From Rhodeus uyekii (taxonomy: Eukaryota > Chordata > Actinopteri > Cypriniformes > Acheilognathidae), in assembly GCA_037043235.1 (NCBI GenBank), contig JAWRVZ010000025.1, positions 694,501-758,500 of the forward strand: a stretch of DNA of 64,000 bases, read 5' to 3'. Position 1 is the first letter of the stretch. Each line of letters opens with the position of its first letter. The notes beneath the pieces are model-generated. The model saw only the letters and a list, made by a program, of their open reading frames with translations, was not told the DNA's origin and made no database searches. Made by a program: the position numbers and the translations under genes. Of the stretch, positions 35,079-47,399 are shown in pieces.

Positions 35079-36599
35079 TCAATCTTCAGTGTCCCCTAAG
35101 TCTCCCCAGAATATGTCTGTGAAGTTTGTTCAAAATACCCCACAGATCAATTATTACAGGATGTTTTTAAAACCCCCTATTTGGGTAAGAGCAAAAACAC
35201 ACTATTTTTGTGTGTGTCTTTAAATCCGAATGAGCTGCTGCTCCCCATCCCCTTTCCAGAAGAGGGCAGAGCCTGTACAATACTATGAGAAGCTGCTCAC
35301 TGCAGAGCGAATGGTTGGCACTTACGTCCAACTCCTCCATGCTAGACATCCAGCGAGCAGGAGTGAATGTAATTTGGGCCTAATGGGTTGAACAAGAATA
35401 TCCAACCACACCCTAACCCTACCCACAACGCTATCCCTCCACCCCATTAGATGTCCAGACAGGTGGAACTGGACTATAGCTATCCCATTTCACACCCAGA
35501 AAGAAGGAGCTGGATGTCATTTGACTCTGCAGTGAGTACAATAACAACAGAACTGGATAACCTCACACAGCGAATCAAATTCAGATTGATCAATAGTAAC
35601 TGTTCATGATTAAATTTACCCAGAACATTTAAGTATCGCAAGTCTCGTTTTGTGAATGTCTGAAAATCGGCTTTCTGAATGTGCTTATTAGCATGCTATA
35701 CAGCTAATGTGGCTAAAGTTAGCATTGTCTCGGACTGTATTCACAGAAACCAGATGTATGTCATTCATTTTATTTTTAAGAAGTAAAAATGTACTTTTAT
35801 GAATTATAAAAAACACAGAGCTCTAGACTCTGCGAATACAGTAGAGACAATGTGCTAACAAGCACATTCAGAAAGGGGATTTGCAAACATTCACAAAACA
35901 AAGTGCAATTCTTTTGTGCTCTCGATATGACAGTTGGTACTGATCCATCTTTGAGAATAAACTTTTTTTTTGTTGCAAATAATGCATTTTACTGCCCTTG
36001 TTTGCAAAGCACTCCAGTGGGAAATTATTCACACAAACATATACAAATTTAGCTGTTTTCTTGGACACATTCCCTTTGTAAATGAAATGAATCCACGACA
36101 TCCCCAATGGCTCAGATGCTGGGAGTTGATGTAGACTGCCAAAATAAAGAATAGTTATAACGTTTACATAGCAGATACATTTTTATCACTAGCTGCTCTA
36201 GCAGGTATATAAGCATGGCGGAGCATGGAGTCCATCAGTGGTCGTAGGCAAAGCCTAAGCATTGTGTGACGTCACAAAAGGTACAATCTGCAATGGCTTG
36301 TTCTGAGACATTGCTCATGGATTTTTACCATTATAGGGTGGTTGGTTACACACACTACCGACACATTTATGTTTAAACACCATGTAAAAGGGAATTTTGC
36401 ATAATGGGTCCCATTTAAGGACTGATATGATCTGATAAATTTGATCTGATATGATAAATAAGCTAATAAAGGATAAAAAGTGACTATATTATATTTTCTA
36501 TAACCTTGAACTAATGCACTCTAAAACAAATCTGAAATTACACAACGATTTAAAGAACACAAGGGCTGCTTACCATGCCCACTTATAGCACTTTTTCTT

Positions 36600-36602
<3 letters not shown>

Positions 36603-36673
<71 letters not shown>
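36603..36673 (+). repeat. (CA)35 microsatellite
   Basis: Longest CA repeat in the window, uninterrupted. Confidence 0.95.
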
Positions 36674-36679
<6 letters not shown>

Positions 36680-39600
36680 ACTAATTTTATTACTACTGGG
36701 CTGGCATCTCCCAGTGGCATTATGTCAATGCCAGCAACCACACATCGTCTAATGACTCCCTACAAGACTTTTCATTTTCTTACAACACAGCTCCCGTCTT
36801 TATTGAATTAAGGCTTCTGCTGTCGACTCCCTCCCCCTCTCTCTCTGTCTCTATCTTTCTACCTTTAATTTTATCCAAGAATTTTATCTTTTATCTTTCT
36901 ATTTTCTTTACTATTTATTTTCCTCTGTATGAACATCAGTTTGAAACTATACATATAGAACTGGTTCTACAGTACCAAGACATTAATAAAATCGAATAAA
37001 ACATTTAAAGATCTTTCCACGGTAGCATTAGTACTGAGTAAAGATGGTCAGTTAAATCTAAAGAGAATGCAAAAACAAACACACACACACACAAAATATG
37101 ATGCTTGTAAAAATGTCAGATTATCACCCCTTATAATGTAAACAGGTCCTAACAGGTCGCCGCCTTTCAGGTTCATCTTTTAAAAAAATTAAAACAGAAA
37201 AACAATATTTATACGAAAAAGTCCAAATGCTTTTGATTTGAAATTCAATAGCTTTAAGGCCAAATTCACACTGCAACAACCAGTTCAGCGACCGACGCGA
37301 ACAATCACCAGATTACAGTACATCACTTCTCAGACGTTCCACAACCCAACAAGTGTCAATTCAGCATTCAACAAGTGCTGACCAATGGCAACAGATAAAG
37401 AGAGGGGCAACACAAATAAATAAATAATGTGCAGAACTGTTTGATTAATTACATCCTATATCTTGAAATCTAAAACAATAATTTAATTGAGAATTACCTG
37501 AAGGTTACATTTTACTGTTTTTATTTGTATTTATTCTAAATAATGTTTTTAACTCATATAGGAGTAAATTCTATGGCACTAAGAGGATTCAATCTGTTTG
37601 GTGTTGTAAACCACTTTTGTGTGATTTATTTAGATATCCTTCAAGATGAAAATGGAAATTAATTAATGTTCCTTCTGAGACCAGAAGCGATAGTCGTGTT
37701 GTCGTTTGAAGTTGCTTAAAATGTTGAGTTCGTTAGACTTCAAAGAATCGCAGAGTTTCAAGCCTCGGTCGAATTTAAATCTGATAGATCTTAAATCCCC
37801 TCAAGTGAGATGCAGTCGAGAGACAACACAAGAAGCCGTGTGCGCAAATAGACACACGTGCATGTACACGCGCCTGGAAATTTTGTTGATGTAGGTCAGT
37901 GCTGACAAAAGCACTAAAGCAGACACTTTAAGTAAAGCAGGGCTCATGTACTGTTCCCTCAACACACATGCCATGGACCTGACTTCCTGCACATAAAACT
38001 GACTGCAGAATCACCTATCGATCTCTTCTAATGATCTTATGTTCATTCGCTCTCTTCATAAGAGTGAGAAGAAAGGCAGACATAAAGAGGCCTCTGCTAA
38101 TCTTATTAGATTGATGGGTAAGAAAAGATCAAAGTGTGTGAGATATCCATCAGTGAGCATGTGAACGCATCTAATCAGCCTTCTGTAGAATGGACAAAAT
38201 GGGCCAATTCTTCACGGGGCGTACTGTTTTCAGACCTATTTTAGATGTTAAATGTGCCAGTGTGTGCTTGTTTGCACTACATACAGTAAGAGAGGTCCTG
38301 ATTTCTAAAAATGTCAGCAGATCATATATTAAAGTTTAAATTAAGAGGTAAAAAAACGGCATGTATTGTTTGAATAAAAAACGTGCCAGTACAAAAATGT
38401 TACTGTAAGAGTACCATGATGTAATTAGTACAAAAGGGTTACATATTCATTTGCCATGGTATTTATTTTTAAGTACTTAAAAACAACAACATGGTATAAT
38501 CATTAAACCGAAAAGAAAAGAAGAAGAAAAAAAAAACTGTCTAACAAAAATGGCAATATCCAAAATCCTTCTCCATTTGGGGATATTTTTTGGTCTCTTT
38601 CATATCACACAGAATGATATTTTTTGAAAATTTCAAAAAGCAAAACGTTTTCCGTTATGGGTATAAAAATCATGTCTATGAAAGTCCCCATAAAGCATGA
38701 AAACACAACGCAAGTTTGTGTGAGAGTGTATGCGTGTGCATGTGTGTGTGATTATGTGGCAGATCTATGATTCATTCATCATTTTATACAGTCATAAGTT
38801 TCTCTGCATTGTTCCTGACCCCTGTGGAGAGAATCCACACAAATCAATTCAGAAGAACAGACAGGAGAGGTCCCATAAACCCCAGACTGTCAGGTCACAT
38901 CCACTGAAAACTACCATCAGTCCTGGACGATACCCGCTTTTATTGTACATCTCTAACAGACAACTAACAGCAGATATCTGGCCTCAACCTGAGCTAACTC
39001 AATACACACATCAACAGCACAGACATACCAGTATATGTTCACTACCCAGAGACATGAAGTACAATACAGATGGAAGAGAAAGAAAAAACTGTTCCTTTCT
39101 TTTACAGTTTTAATGATCTGTCATTTGGTAATTTCATCTTTTTAGTCCCTATTAATTTTGTGTTGGTTTTGTTTTAGTTTTTTATGGGGGTGCTCTAAAC
39201 GTTCTGAGTTGTTCAAAGAGTTTCTGTGGATATTGATTGTTAAAAGGCAGCCGTGTGTCTCTTAGATGGCAAACGGGAACATGGTTTGTTCAGCAGTTTG
39301 ATAACATGGTCAAGCCAAAGTCTAATCATATTGATTACTGTTATGTATCGACATTGTAAAGAGTGATACTGTTGTGCAGCGTTTACTACAGTAAAGTTGA
39401 CTGAGTGGATCTCTGAGCTGGTGTAAGTGGAGGTGAAGCTAATTTGCATATTCATGGTTTTGCATATACAAAATGAAGCAAGGGTGCTGAGTTACATTCA
39501 ATCTATTTTAGGACATGAAGATTTTTTTTCACTGGAAAAAACATTTAAATATGAAAATTGATCCAATGTGAGTTTTAAGGGACAAAGTTATTGACAACAG

Positions 39601-39975
39601 GGGGACTTAAGTAGGGGAATAAGTTTTCCTTCCATGCAGTTAAACTGCAAACGTTTTAGCGATATGAATTATACAAATCATTTGTCATGCCAATAAAGCA
39701 CAGTAAACCTGAAGCGGAGAGTTTGAATGAGATGTTGCCGTGAGCTTGAAGACATTAAACAACAATTTGCAAGCTGTGCTGGAAACCAAGCTTTATATCC
39801 GTTATTTCAAAGCCCCCATCCTTCATACACATTCACAGTTCAGTGTTCAGCAGAGGGTGGGGAGGCAAATTCCCACTGAGTATTTAATGTAACTTCCCTG
39901 TTTGTAATCAAGTTCACGTTCATATGCCTCATCAAATGGCTTCTCCATCTCAGGCAAAATTCATCTGAGCAGCCA

Positions 39976-40047
39976 GAGGGAGAGAGAGAGAGAGAGAGCT
40001 GAGAAGGAATCTAGCACACATACAAAGTGACAGCGTTTGGACTGGTT
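39976..40047 (+). repeat. GA microsatellite plus conserved 34-bp motif, copy 2
   Basis: (GA)n at 39979-39998, then CTGAGAAGGAATC, then TAGCACACATACAAAG and TGACAGCGTTTGGACTGG. Same orientation and order as at 15.1 kb. Confidence 0.8.
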
Positions 40048-41201
40048 GATAATGGTTCTGCTATACCACGAGCAAAATCGAAGAACAACCTTGTATGATG
40101 TCATTTCAAACAAAATCAGGCTAAAATGAAGTTCATTTGGAGCTTGCTTCTGGAGTTCAAAATAGCTTGCCAAAGTGCACTTTTTGGAAAAGTTTGCTCT
40201 GACTGGAAAACACCTTCAAACTGTAATTTGTCTGCGGCGATTACATAATAGGCAGATGTGGTTCTGCCTTCTTTGATGGAAATTAGTTCAAAATCTTGAT
40301 GAAACCAGTTCATTTCTTCTGTTCAGGGCTGTTTTTCTCAATAGCATCGTAAGCCAAAGTAGATCAACTTGCCTTTGAGAAGCTGTTTTCTCACCGCTGT
40401 CATTTTTGCTGTGTGTTTGTTTTGTTATTAAGAGGAAAGTGTACAGGAAATATTTTCATTAGCTGCTCTCAACAGCGTGGGTGGTGTTGAGATGTTCGCT
40501 AACAGTTTATCACAGGTCACATACAGTACTTATGAAACTGGATATTTAACAAAACAAACATGGGGCGGTACGTGACTTTATCCTCAACTATTGATTGGAT
40601 CATGAAAAGTAGGTGTTCTTGTATAATTATCATTGATGCTAAATAAATCACATATTAAGGCACACATAGGCCTAAGTGTTCCACTACGTCTGTTCATGGA
40701 GTTGACTAAGACACGTAAGTAACAGGTGATCTGTCAATAACTGTGGCAACCCTGAGGTATTGCCTGTGGCAGTCATGACCCTTGTGCTCCCACAATGTCC
40801 TGTTCTTCTGTTCCCTCCAAATCCCCTTTACCGCCCTCCCTGCTGTCACTTTCAATTGAAGCAGTCATTCAACAAGACGTCGTCCCTTATACCTCATTCT
40901 TTCAGTCTACCTAATCCTGCTGTTCTTCCTACAGATAACAAGTCTCCTCTTAAATGTGAGGACTGTTATTTTAACTCTTTTTAAATTTATTTTTAACTGT
41001 TTAGATTAAATTTGATTAGCAAACTGACATTGAACTTATGAAATGGTTTGGCATTTTCTTGCAGAATATTTCAGAATAGTTTGATCATTTTAGCAATTTG
41101 GTACCTTGTAAACATGACACTAAGGCACTTTGTGAACAGATTAAAAAATATATATATTTAAAAAAATGAATAATATAATGATAATAAAAAAATAATAATA
41201 T

Positions 41202-41208
<7 letters not shown>

Positions 41209-41232
<24 letters not shown>
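41209..41232 (+). repeat. (AC)12 microsatellite
   Basis: Followed by interrupted CA-rich sequence to about 41260. Confidence 0.9.
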
Positions 41233-44200
41233 GTACATACACACATATACACACACACATTTTGAATGCTTTAATTTTTTTTTGAATATTACTATTTAGG
41301 AGAATGCTTCTTCTTTATACAGAGATACGCATAGAAATCCATGGGCATGCTATTTGATTCCGATGCTTAAAAAAACAACTCTTGACAAAAACATCAAGAG
41401 AGCAGAATGCTTTAACTGGTAGCAGTTCTTTTCTGTTTTTCTTTATAAATACAGGACACTCGGCACCCAAGATCATGTATCAATTTCTCTACACAAAATG
41501 GCTCCAGATACAAGGCCTATAACTCAACAAAACACCCTCCCACTCGTATGCCTTTCTCCCCCAGTACTCATCATTTACTACATGAAACACTGCACCACAG
41601 GAAAATAAAAAGCTACTTTATCACAGCAAAACAATAACATAAGGTAAACACAGTGAGTGCCAATTGGCAATAATGCTGTCACAATAAAGTAATAAATCTA
41701 GCATATTCCTTCCCACTTCTTTCCTTCTATCTTGGCTTCAAATGCACATTTGGAGACAAGATGATTGTCGATGTGCAGTGAGGGGAAATAGTCTGATGCT
41801 TTGCAAGGGCTATTTCAGTGAGACTGGAACCGACTGAGACTGTAAGTACGTTTGGGTCCTGTCTTGATGGAAAAGCACATTTTAATAACAGCCAACAAGG
41901 CCTGAGGGAGACGCAGCACATATAGCAAGAAGATTAGATGTGCCTCAACACAACCAGCCCCTTCATTCAATTGTCTGCCATATCTGAGAAAAAGGCCAAT
42001 TTATCAGATGGAAAATGCTGCTGTGCATGTTTTACGCACTCATAGAATGGAACAGAGAGTCTAACAATTCCATCTTCATCTTTCACATTTGATTTGTAAA
42101 GCCTACTATAGCTAGCCTAAATGAGGACTTGCATCCATTAGTATAAGCTAGTCATTTGTAGAAAATGTGTTCTTTTCATTTTAAACAGCCTAAACTGATT
42201 CTAAACTAATTTATTTACATGAGCCTGGCAAACTTGGTATATTACAAATTATGCAGATTAGTTCTAATGCTCCTTTTCAGCAATGCGTATTTAGCCAAGC
42301 ACAATCTACTCTACTAAGTACGTTGCTGGTCTCACCTGGTTTAAACTTCCAGCATAACTAAACATCTAACCCTGCTCTTCCAACTGCTTTCCAAATCATC
42401 AAACCTGACCATCTTAAGACCCACAAAGTTGTTAAGACTGGTTTAAGAATGGTTTTAGCAGGGATAGTACCCTTAGGCTACAGTTGCTTTTCATGCTAAG
42501 CTAAGCTAAGCTATTTAAGCATGTCTATCCAAACAAGAGTAGCAAGCCATTATTGATGGACTGATCACAATGTTCATAACAACTCTCAGCTACTATTGAA
42601 AATGAATTCAGCTTGCTTTAAATGGATTTCTGTTCACATTAATATTCATTTGGAGCATTAAAATACTGTATAAACAAAAATTATTAGCATCATTCTATAC
42701 AGTCCAAGTCTTCTAGCTCTGCTTCACTGCTTTTGTGATTACCTAACTATTGAAAAGAACAAAACTTTCACAATCTGCTTAAAAAATGTCAGTGGCATCT
42801 GTTTTATTCCTTTCTTTATGTCCTAGCAAAAGTGCTCAACTGCAGCAGGTAAAAGAATAATAGGGTTCTACATCATGTGATTTGCAATCAATAATTTGTG
42901 CAAACTTAGACCAAAGAGAGACTTGCTTCATATTATAAAACCTCACTCCAGAACACATCCAAATGCGGTGGGTTGAGAAACACCCAAAGTGTGTTATTTG
43001 GGTAGTAGCATGTTTTGTCTTCTCATTCCTAGCAGGTGTTTTGGAAAGCTAAATCTCTTTAATAGCATGTGGTCAGAGAGGCAACCTGAGGATGAGGATC
43101 ATCCAGAACATGAACATCAATTCTGTATACAAAATGAAAGTTAATTAAAAAAAAAGAGTAAACACAAACATTTTATTTATTTAGAATCATTTGAAATGCT
43201 GAACTGTGCACCATACGACCAGAATAATATAATTGTGCAACTCTCTATAGTCTCACGTAGCCAAACCTTCTGACTGACAGAAGAAGGTCTGGACTCCATC
43301 ACAGCTTACATTAGCCAAGAGTCCGTCTGACAGAAATGTAAAGCAGCCAATGTCAACCATGTTTATGGGCATAAAAATGTATTGATGACATTGATGTCCA
43401 TACAAAAACAAACTACTTTTGAAAATTCGGCTTTAGTTGATCCAGATAAGCACTCGTTGTCACAGTTGTAAACACTACAGCTTTCTTCTTCCATATTTGG
43501 AATCAAAGCGACTGTTTCCAAGCAGACCGTTAACAAATGCAACACGTGTCTCCCGGAAATCTTGACGAATTCAACGAATCAGATGATGAATTATAAACTT
43601 CTGAAATGTTTCTAATTTTGTCTGCCTTATGCATCGAATGATGGTAATTTCTGTGCTAAGGCATCTCATATTTTCAAATATACAATTTTATGGTGAGCAT
43701 CTCAGCAGTTAAAACAAGAAAACTAGATAAACTGGCATACAGAGATACAGAGAGCTGAACTTAAACTACAGGACAATGTACAGTAACGCTGTTGCTAAAT
43801 ATCTGTTAGCTGACATATGGTATGTTTACACAACAACGATGTACAAAAAAATCTCCCTCGATTGGTATTTTGTTAACAGGTCTGCGCCAAGTGAAAGTGA
43901 AAGAGAAGGGTGGTCAGGCGAAAAAAAGTTAATAAAGGTACGGAAACTATTCGATTCAACTATTCTATTCAGTTATGTTAATTTAAGTTTACGTAAGTTA
44001 TGTAGTGTTCCTGTAAGTTACGATACGAAATGTCTCCGTACCAACCCCTCCCTTCCTCCCTCCTCCGCACCTGCCACTACTGAGTGTAAAAACGTATAAT
44101 TAAAACCACTTTTTATTTGATATCACACGAATCCTTATACTGTATACATGTACTATAATTGTGTGTGTGCCTAAACCAATAAAAACATGTTTTTTTCCCC

Positions 44201-44253
44201 CCATTGTTACGGATCTTGAACGGATTAATTTGTTCCCTTTCTGGGAACTCGAG

Positions 44254-44410
44254 CTGTGTCGAAGCACTAGGGGAAATAGCCTTGCGTGAGTCACGTGAAG
44301 ATCTATGCAACCAATGAGAAACGAACGCGTGTGAATGCGTCACTGCCGGCCGCAGCCGGTGACGTCATGAGGAAGAGCATAAAGCGCGTCTGAAACCGGG
44401 GCGCGTCAGC
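44254..44410 (+). repeat. left inverted terminal repeat of the DIRS element
   Basis: 157 bp from CTGTGTCGAAGC to GGCGCGTCAGC, the exact reverse complement of 48615-48771. The 22 bp outside it (44232-44253) are unique to the left end. Confidence 0.95.
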
Positions 44411-44494
44411 TCTGAATGCCTTCAGCGTGCTGTGTCTGTGTGAGAGTGATTTTGAGTTGAGATAGCTAAAAATCATCAGAATGAGTGTGAAAAT

Positions 44495-45986
44495 GTGGCG
44501 AATGAACAGAGGTTCACACCGTGTGTTTATCCTTGCCCACGTTTCATAACGGGCAGGGATACACATGTTATGTGTGTAATCTGTTTGGGAGTGGAGCATG
44601 CACGGTCGGCACTTGAGAGTGCCGGTTGTAAGGACTGCGAGAGGTTCTATATGCATGCTCACTGTGGTACAGTGGATAGTGCTTTTGCCTATCATGCAGG
44701 AGACCGGGGTTCGGAGCCCCGGTGGGATGAACTTTTTCATTGCATGATCTCCGCTCCCGCCTGGCGGTCTGTAACGAGGCCGCCTAGGCTAGTGTTCCCC
44801 GCGATTCGGGACCTGCAGTAGCCGAGGCTTTGTGGCGCTCTCGGTCCTGGGGATCACAAATGGATCTCGCTGAGGCTGCTGGGGTGGGTCCGTCCTTACC
44901 TCAGCCTTCACGAGATCAAGCGGGTCCCAGTCACGAGCACTCTGAGTGAGATGCCCGTGCTGTGACTCCAACACTAGCTCTATCAAGTTCAGAGAGTGAG
45001 ATCGATTTAGCTAGTGTTGACCCGGTCGAGGAGGATTCGCCACTCTCCTCGCCGGCGTTTGAGGAGCTTGTTGAGGTTGTGGCGCGAGCGGTCTCTCGTC
45101 TGGGGCTTGATTGGCCAGCAGAGACCAGAAGCGCTCGTCCTAAGTATGTTAGACGAGCGTTATCTTCTGACTCGCGTCATTTCCCCGCGCCGAGCAATGC
45201 CTTTCATACTTGATTTACATGCCGAGGTATCTAGATCTTGGTGAAGGCCAGCCTCCGAGAAAATTTATACACGTAATGTTACGATGTATAATAATCTAGT
45301 GGGGCTCAAGATCATTGATATGGAGGGTTGAAGAAAGTGGATGAGGGCGAGTTACCTCGTCCCTCAGTCTGCGTCCTCCATTAAAGTTCTGGCGCTGGTG
45401 GGGAAAGCATACTCCGCATCGAGTCATGCCACAGCGTGTCTGCACGGCACGACACTGCTGCAGGCATATCAGGCGGAGTTGCTTGGGGACCTCAACGAGG
45501 GCGGCGGTATCGGTCCGGAGGCAGTGGCAGAGCTGCGCCGGACCGTGGATCTGTCTCTTCGGGCCACTAGGGAGATGGCCTACTCTGTCGGCCGCTCCAT
45601 GGCAGCTCTGGTGGCTACGAAGAGACACCTTTTTGGCTCAATTTGTCAGCTATGAAAGATAGGACAAATTTGTTTTGCTGGACGCTCCTCTGTCCCCTTC
45701 GGGCTTGCTCGGCGACGCCGTAAAAAGCGTTGTCGACAAGTTTCAGGAGGCTGCACGACAGCAGGTGTCGTTCAGTAAAGTTATTCCCCGCCGCCCTCCA
45801 CGTGAGACCGCCAGTCAAGGGAGGTCTCAAAGCTCTTCACACAGGGCCGCTCAAAAACGAAGTGTCGCCACCCGTCTTCCTCCGGTTAATCCCGGGGGGT
45901 CGGGTCGACAGGCTCAAGCCTCTGGCAAGAGGGGCGATCTGAGGGTTGTCCTGAGCGCTAAGAAGGCTAAGAGCAAGCGGCCCTGA
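44495..45986 (+). pseudogene. DIRS gag-like ORF1, interrupted
   Basis: The N-terminal part from 44495 carries two CxxC pairs and a histidine (CVICLGVEH, then CKDCERF), the zinc-finger-like start typical of fish DIRS ORF1. An 83-bp tRNA-like insert at 44658-44740 breaks the frame. Downstream, the same gag reading resumes with an LRSRLA segment, an acidic stretch (SSSESEIDL), and an alanine/leucine-rich region (45341-45655: AYQAELLGDL, GRSMAALVATKRHL) that matches the conserved central part of the family. It then runs to a basic RPPRETASQGRSQ tail near 45800. Further damage: in-frame stops near 44785 and 44949, a frame change near 45200, and more frame changes around 45300-45660. The product would be a structural, nucleic-acid-binding protein of the retrotransposon particle. 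Assignment rests on recognised family motifs and element position. Confidence 0.75.
44658..44740 (+). mobile_element. tRNA-like retroposed insert inside the DIRS gag, with 6-bp duplication
   Basis: The 83-bp insert is flanked by TGCATG (44652-44657 and 44741-44746). It contains a tRNA-like body: a D-arm/A-box-like GGTACAGTGGATAG, an anticodon arm with loop CTATCAT, a variable segment AGGAGA, and a T-arm CGGGG-TTCGGAG-CCCCG. It is followed by a short T-rich tail (ACTTTTTCAT). The anticodon arm, variable loop and T-arm resemble tRNA-Asp, but the predicted anticodon is ATC. The acceptor stem pairs poorly, so a working tRNA is unlikely. Deleting the insert and one duplicate restores the gag reading frame, which shows that it is an insertion. 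Confidence 0.8.
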
Positions 45987-46122
45987 CGCCAAGCCGCAAC
46001 AAGGTGGTGTATCCCTGGAGCAGCTGACCAGTCAGCCCGCCATGGGAAAACCACCCCCTCCGAGGAGGGTCCTAGAGCACTCCACCCGGGAATCCGGAAA
46101 TCCCGGCCCAGTGGTGGACATG

Positions 46123-47310
46123 CTATCAGCACCAGAGGCCAGCCCCGGGAGGCTGGTTCCCCTAGTAGAGTTCCGGGATGCGTGGTCACGGCTACCCGGT
46201 ATCTCTCAGTGGGTCCTGCGCACGGTCACCTTAGGGTACACCATTCAGTTCGGGGTCTCACCACCCCGGTTCTCGGGGGTCCTACAGTCTGCTGTAGGCC
46301 CTCAGCAGGCTCTGGTCATGGAACAAGAAGTAGACACTCTGCTGGCGAAAGGGGCCATCGGGTATGGACCCCTCGTGAACAGCAAGTCTGGGCTTTTCAG
46401 CTGTTACTTCATAGTTCCGAAGGGAGGATGGAAGGTTGCGGCTCATTCTGGATTTTTGTCTCTTAAATTGATGCGAAGAGATGCGACGCTCAGGCGGATC
46501 GTAGTACAGATTAGGTCCTATAACGGGTCCGGCACGATCGACATCAGAGACATATAAATCCCTCATTCCCATCCTTCCACAACAGGAAGTTCCTGTGGTT
46601 CGCCTTCAGGGGGGAAGGCGTACCAGTATCAGTGCTTCCGTGTAGACCGGGGGTTCTCCCTGAGGGGTACCCGCTTCGCAATCAAGGTCACGGGGCGATG
46701 CCCACGCACCCTGAGCATGCGGAAGAACTCCTGGTTCTCGTCGATGCTTACGGCGGAACACCAAGAAGAGTGTACTTTCTCCCACTCAGAGAACCACTTT
46801 CTTGGGAGTCATTTGGGACTCAGTGGCCATGTCTGCTCGGTTCCTCCCCGAGAGCATCCAGGCCGTTCGTTGAGCTGTTAAGCGACGAGTGACACTCTTA
46901 CGCTGAACACCAAGAAGAGTGTTATTTCTCCCACGTAGAGAACCACTTTCTTGGGAGTCTTTGGGACTCAGTGGCTATGTTGGCTCGGCTCTTCCCCAAG
47001 CGCATTCAAGCCTTCGTTCAGCCGTCAAGAGTATCGAGGGGCAGCCACTCACGTGAGACACTCTGAGGTGTTAGGGTCCATGCAGCGGCTCCAGCGATTA
47101 TTCCATGGGGCCGACTGTGTGCGAGACCCCTGCAGTGGTGGCTGGAAACCAGGGGTTCTCCCCGAGGGCTGGAACCCTTGGTCCCCTTGTTTGGAGCAGA
47201 TTTGGGACAGATACGGCAGGCACAGGTCTCCTGTTTGCCTCCGTAAGGATTTCTCTGCCCTCTGTGGCTTTCGTTTAAACATCCAGGGCCTCTGGGGCGG
47301 GTTGTTATGG
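46123..47310 (+). pseudogene. DIRS RT/RNase H-like ORF, deleted and rearranged
   Basis: The segment at 46150-46557 carries the conserved entry to the DIRS reverse transcriptase: LPGISQWVLRTVTLGY, PPRFSGVLQS, LLAKGAIGY, CYFIVPKGG, and a TIDIRD segment corresponding to the first catalytic aspartate region. A TAA (46555-46557) ends it. Past this point, GKAYQYQC resembles the following RT strand, but the block that should hold the second catalytic aspartate pair (the IDD motif) is missing. From 46756 the RT/RNase H connector is present twice in tandem (46756-46904 and 46905-about 47035). The RNase H core is not recognisable as a continuous frame. A protein from this copy could not be catalytic. 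Confidence 0.75.
46756..47035 (+). repeat. 149-bp-period tandem duplication inside the DIRS pol region
   Basis: Both units start GAACACCAAGAAGAGTG and share AGAACCACTTTCTTGGGAGTC and GGGACTCAGTGGC. The first runs 46756-46904, the second from 46905. They differ at scattered positions (roughly 85% alike by eye), so they are not a fresh duplication. Both encode the connector segment containing RTTFLGV in one frame. Confidence 0.85.
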
Positions 47311-47399
47311 TACAGGCGTGGCCGAGGCTACGCCTGTACGCTTTTTCCTCCCATCACTCTGCTCCCGGGAGTTCTGGGAAACTGTGGGTCTGGCCCCTG

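Noticed and set aside
38730..39113. 127-codon plus-strand ORF
   Set aside because: No recognised domain, low-complexity His/Gln/Arg-rich translation, no splice or promoter context, and opposite to dab1; it looks like chance.
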